This document shows positions 60,938 through 64,000 of a stretch of 64,000 nt of DNA, one piece after another (position 1 is the stretch's first letter; every line of letters begins with the position of its first letter). This DNA comes from Symbiodinium natans (lineage: Eukaryota; Sar; Dinophyceae; Suessiales; Symbiodiniaceae). The position numbers and the translations under genes were made by a program. The notes below the pieces were generated by a model that had not been told where the DNA came from, did not search any database, and worked only from the letters and a program-made list of their open reading frames with translations. The stretch lies in assembly GCA_905221605.1 (NCBI GenBank), contig CAJNDS010000429.1, positions 62,001 to 126,000 on the forward strand, given 5' to 3'.

Positions 60938-61279
60938 AGATTCCTGGACTATTACTTTGAAAACGGCCAGGTCAATAAGATGGAGCAGCAATGGCTCTGC
61001 GACAGCGGAACATGCATGCTGGCACTGAATGTTGACGCCGTGTTTGAGCTCTTGTACGAAGTCCATGTTGAGCAAGACGTTTCCATCGAAGACATCCTAA
61101 ACGTCATCTTTGACAGCACCGAGCAAATCCAGCGAATGCTCAGCAAGCTGGAGAAAGAGGATGACCCTCAGATGGACACGATCCTGGACATGTGCCTAGC
61201 TACTATGGATCAACGTCAACAACGAAGGGTATTGCAGAGGTTGGTGAATGCCTTTAGTATGTATGAATATGTCGACTAG
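60938..61279 (+). CDS. Probable terminal exon, ~113 aa
   Basis: Begins after a plausible AG (GCTGTGAAG or upstream) with FLDYYFENGQVNKMEQQWLC and runs to TAG at 61277. It is acidic and helix-rich (DAVFELLYEVHVEQDVSIED; ILNVIFDSTEQIQRMLSKLE; RVLQRLVNAF). It may be joined to the exon at 60541-60793. Function unknown; an ATG at 60980 would allow independent translation. Confidence 0.45.
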   Translation, partial: RFLDYYFENGQVNKMEQQWLCDSGTCMLALNVDAVFELLYEVHVEQDVSIEDILNVIFDSTEQIQRMLSKLEKEDDPQMDTILDMCLATMDQRQQRRVLQRLVNAFSMYEYVD

Positions 61280-61349
61280 GCAACATCCGAGGAAAAAAGG
61301 CAAGCTGGCACAGATCTTCCCTACACAAAAACAGGGTCGAAAGGTATCA

Positions 61350-62330
61350 CATAAGAAGCCTTCACCTCCTTCAGAGGCCCTTGAGAGCTCCTGCTTTCAC
61401 GTTTTCAGGGTTCCCGAAAGAGAGCTCCAGGCTTCGCCTCCTTTAGGGCCCCTCCAGAGCTCTGGTTTCACCTTTTATTCAGGGTTCCCGAAGGAGAGTT
61501 CCAGGTTTCACTTCCTTTAGGGTCCCGAGAGATCAAGCTTCGCCTCCATTAGCATCACCAAGACAGAGGTTTCACCTCCTTCAGGGCCCCGACCCTCCAG
61601 AGCTCCCAGGTTTTACCTCTTCAGGTTTTACCTCCTTTAGCACCCCCCCCCCCCCAAAGCTCCTGGTTTCACCTTTTTTTGGAATTCGTCTAGGGTTCTC
61701 GAGACCTCCAGGCTTCACGTCCTTTAGCTTCCCTGAGAGTTCCAGGTTTCATCCGAGAGCTCCAGGCTTTACTTATCTTAGGCCCCTGGCTTCACCTCCT
61801 TCGAGAGCTCCAGGTTTCACCTCCTTTAGGTTTCCCCAAGAGCTCAAAGCTTCACCTCCACAGAAGAGCTCCAGGTTTTACCTCCTTTAGGAGCCCCCGG
61901 AGAGCTCCTTTAGCACCTCCTTCAGGGTCCTCGAGAGCTCCAGGCTTCACCTCCTTGAGAACCCGAAAGCCTCCCCAGGCTTCACTTTTTCAAGAGCGTC
62001 CGAGAGTTCGAGGCTTCACCCCGTTTAGGGCTGCGAGCATTACATCCAGCAGTTGTGCTTCTTCCTAGTTGTTTGCAGCAATGTGGCATATCTCTTATTC
62101 AAAGGGTTTGGAATCAATGTATGTTCGTGAGCCGTGGCCGTTGGAGCCGTTGACAGCTCTCAAAGCGAAACTTTTGATGCCGCAATTGCCTCCATGCCCC
62201 CCCAGAGAGCTCCAGGCTTCACTTCCTTTAGGGTTTTGAGAGCTGCAGGATTCACCTCCTTAGGGCACCCCGACAGCTCCACCTCCGAGAGCTCCAGGCT
62301 TTCTCACTGCTTAATCTTCGTCTCTCTCGG
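61350..62330 (+). repeat. Decayed satellite C copies
   Basis: Scattered GAGAGCTCCAGG(C/T)TTCACCTCC-like units separated by unrelated sequence and a C homopolymer near 61645, less ordered than the main array. Confidence 0.85.
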
Positions 62331-63179
62331 GTCCTCAGAGATCCTTACAGCCATGGACAGGCCGTGCTCTCAGCAGGACACCAGCGTGACATGTTCATAC
62401 ATACTGTTCACTTGATCTAAGAATGAACTTCAACTGGATCCTGGTCTACTCCGACTTCGCTCCAGCGGAGTGGATGTACCTGACACCTCAGGCTACCTTT
62501 GAAGACCTGAAAGTCACTTGGATGAAACTCTTGTTCTTTCATAAAATGCCATATAGTTAGACAGTTCAACGCATTGCCACCCAAGAACAATGGACTCGCC
62601 GGTGTGGACAGGAACGGGCGCACCGCTGCTTTGTGGAAGTTCGCCAGTTTCGAGTCACAAAGGCTTGGCTCGGCCCAAGCAATCGATCCAACAAAATCGC
62701 TTGAATGAACATTACGCAATGCCACCTGTGTGCAGGAGATGAATGTGTTGCAGACACTCATGAAGCACCAGACCGGCGAAGTCAAAATTCGCCATCACAT
62801 GTGGCAAGGGCCACGCTTCTCACCCGGAGCACGGCTATGAACCTAGCCTCTCAACACAGCACTGGACCAAGCTGCTCAAAAGAGTTCGAGGTATTTGGGG
62901 TTTGAAAACCGTCGAGAGTTCCAGGCTTCTCTTGTGCTGACATCTTTCGACATAGCAGACTTCATTTTGTGTTAAATCTTGCAAGTATGTCAAGAATGCG
63001 GTTACAGCTCTGCCCTCAAAAAAAGTTCGTTCGAGCTGTGTGACGAACCAAAGACCTTCAGGAGTCCCTGGCAATCCTTTACACAAGAAGCTGTTTTACC
63101 TGTATGCAGCCGTTCGAAGCCAAAAAGATAAATGAATTCCAATTTACAAGCCTTTAAGCGTGGCACCCCTTCGCCAAAA
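62331..63179. other. Unique island, no confident gene
   Basis: A minus frame (62417-62785) looks partly protein-like (LANFHKAAVRPFLSTPASPL), without a recognised domain. Nothing else seen. Confidence 0.4.
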
Positions 63180-63840
63180 AATGTACAACAACGATTGATT
63201 TGGACCTCCACAGTTCTACAGGAAAAGGTTGAAAAGCCACTACAGCTCCTTCAGTGCTAGCACATGCAACAGTTGTCCACAAGTGCACGCGCGCTGAATT
63301 TATGGGCCGCCGCCACCCCCCCCCCCCCCTTGCAGCAAGATTTTCACCCAAGGTTATTGCAAAACATAAAGCGCTGTTTTATTGTTTTGCTTAACAATAA
63401 TGAATCAAAGGAATGCGGCTGTGTGTGCAGCCCCTGCAGTTCCAACCAGCCGCAGCACTCCCCTGCAGTCACTTCCGCCCCTGCATCCCTACAGTGCCTG
63501 CAGCCCCTGCAGGCCCAACAGCCGCTCCAGTCCCTGCAGCCACTACAGCCCCTACGTCCCTGAAGCAGTTGAAGAAAACCCGCAAGACTTACTGTACCGT
63601 CTGGAGCCCGGCCTGAAACAGTTGAAGGAAACCCGAAAGACTTACCGCCTGGGGCCCGGCCTGAAGCAGTTCAATGAAACCCGAAAGACTTACCGTCTGG
63701 GCCCGGCCCGGCCTGAAGCAGTTCAAGGAAACCCGAAAGACTTACCGTCTGGGGCCCGGCCTGAAGCAGTTCAAGGAAACCCGAAAGACTTACCGTCTGA
63801 GGCCCGGCCGGAAGCAGTTGAAGGAAACCCGAAGGCCCCT
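63180..63840 (+). repeat. Large duplicated unit, copy 2 (empty LINE site)
   Basis: Same order as 49911-52400: leader, CCTGCAG-rich stretch, and five to six 48-bp repeats, with the LINE target CCTGAAGC intact at 63660-63667. Differences from copy 1 are a longer C run at 63315-63328 and a few substitutions. Confidence 0.95.
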
Positions 63841-64000
63841 TCCATTTGCTTATAGCACCGCCCCGGCCCCTTCCACCGCCCAGGCCCCTTCCATTTGCTG
63901 AAAGCACCGCCCCGGCCCCTTCCATTTGCTTATAGCACCGCCCAGGCCCCTTCCATTTGCTTATAGCACTGCCCAGGCCCCTTCCATTTGCTTATAGCCC
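63835..64000 (+). repeat. 31-bp satellite A, continuing past the window end
   Basis: About five units identical in type to 52400-54836; the array is cut by the window end. Confidence 0.96.

Noticed and set aside
1-64000. tRNA, rRNA or riboswitch genes
   Set aside because: No cloverleaf with A/B boxes or rRNA-like segment was recognised by eye; a covariance-model scan would be needed to be certain.

Overview
The window looks like nuclear DNA of a dinoflagellate, probably Symbiodiniaceae-like. Supporting signs are the plant-type telomere heptamer (CCCTAAA on the + strand), ankyrin proteins with a ubiquitin-like N-terminus starting MLHFR, long head-to-tail runs of genes on one strand, an intron that can be read as GA-AG between direct repeats, a 5'-truncated LINE, and very large amounts of short-period satellite. 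No bacterial gene organisation, rRNA or tRNA was recognised.

Region 1 (about 0.2-25.1 kb) is gene-dense. Every convincing reading frame is on the + strand, mostly intronless, with an A/C-rich coding strand and often a CC-ATG-G start context. In order: two unrecognised ORFs; a small ORF and an ASCH-domain gene; a frameshifted ASCH-like gene; a beta-grasp/ubiquitin-like ORF; an ORF with a faint F-box-like start; a coiled-coil ORF; a protein with a Cdc37-like N-terminal motif; a second, decayed copy of the [ORF 3' end - small ORF - ASCH] module; a four-gene A-B-A-B tandem family (one B broken); two tandem ubiquitin-like/ankyrin genes; then a Helitron-type gene. That last gene has a DUF6570-like/Helitron N-region, HUH-Y2 Rep, PIF1 helicase, zinc finger, lysine-rich linker and a Josephin-type cysteine protease domain. 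A PD-(D/E)XK nuclease gene follows. The layout suggests a large cargo-bearing Helitron-like element, or a captured gene block beside one; the element ends were not found.

Region 2 (about 25-35.4 kb) is subtelomere-like. Two interstitial CCCTAAA arrays bracket 3.2 kb of AT-rich repeats. The 3' end of the nuclease gene plus about 1.4 kb of flank is duplicated on the far side of the second array, and the copies differ by a 1.53-kb insertion. Several 13-110 bp repeat families follow.

Region 3 (about 36-49.9 kb) is less dense. Its best gene is on the - strand: a multi-exon eukaryotic RNA-dependent RNA polymerase (RDR/QDE-1 family) with the catalytic DLDGD motif. The rest holds microsatellites, short tandem duplications and an A/C-rich stretch with no convincing gene.

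Region 4 (about 49.9-64 kb) is a satellite field. A unit present at 49.9 kb and again at 63.2 kb carries, in its first copy only, a 5'-truncated LINE with a perfect 8-bp target-site duplication. Then come three contiguous satellites of 31 bp, 35 bp and about 34-36 bp, two probable exons at 60.5-61.3 kb, decayed satellite, and the second unit leading back into the 31-bp satellite at the window end.

Functionally, the recognisable genes centre on mobile DNA (HUH-Y2 Rep/helicase, nuclease, LINE), ubiquitin-type folds (Josephin, ubiquitin-like/ankyrin, beta-grasp), RNA (ASCH, RDR) and repeat expansion.
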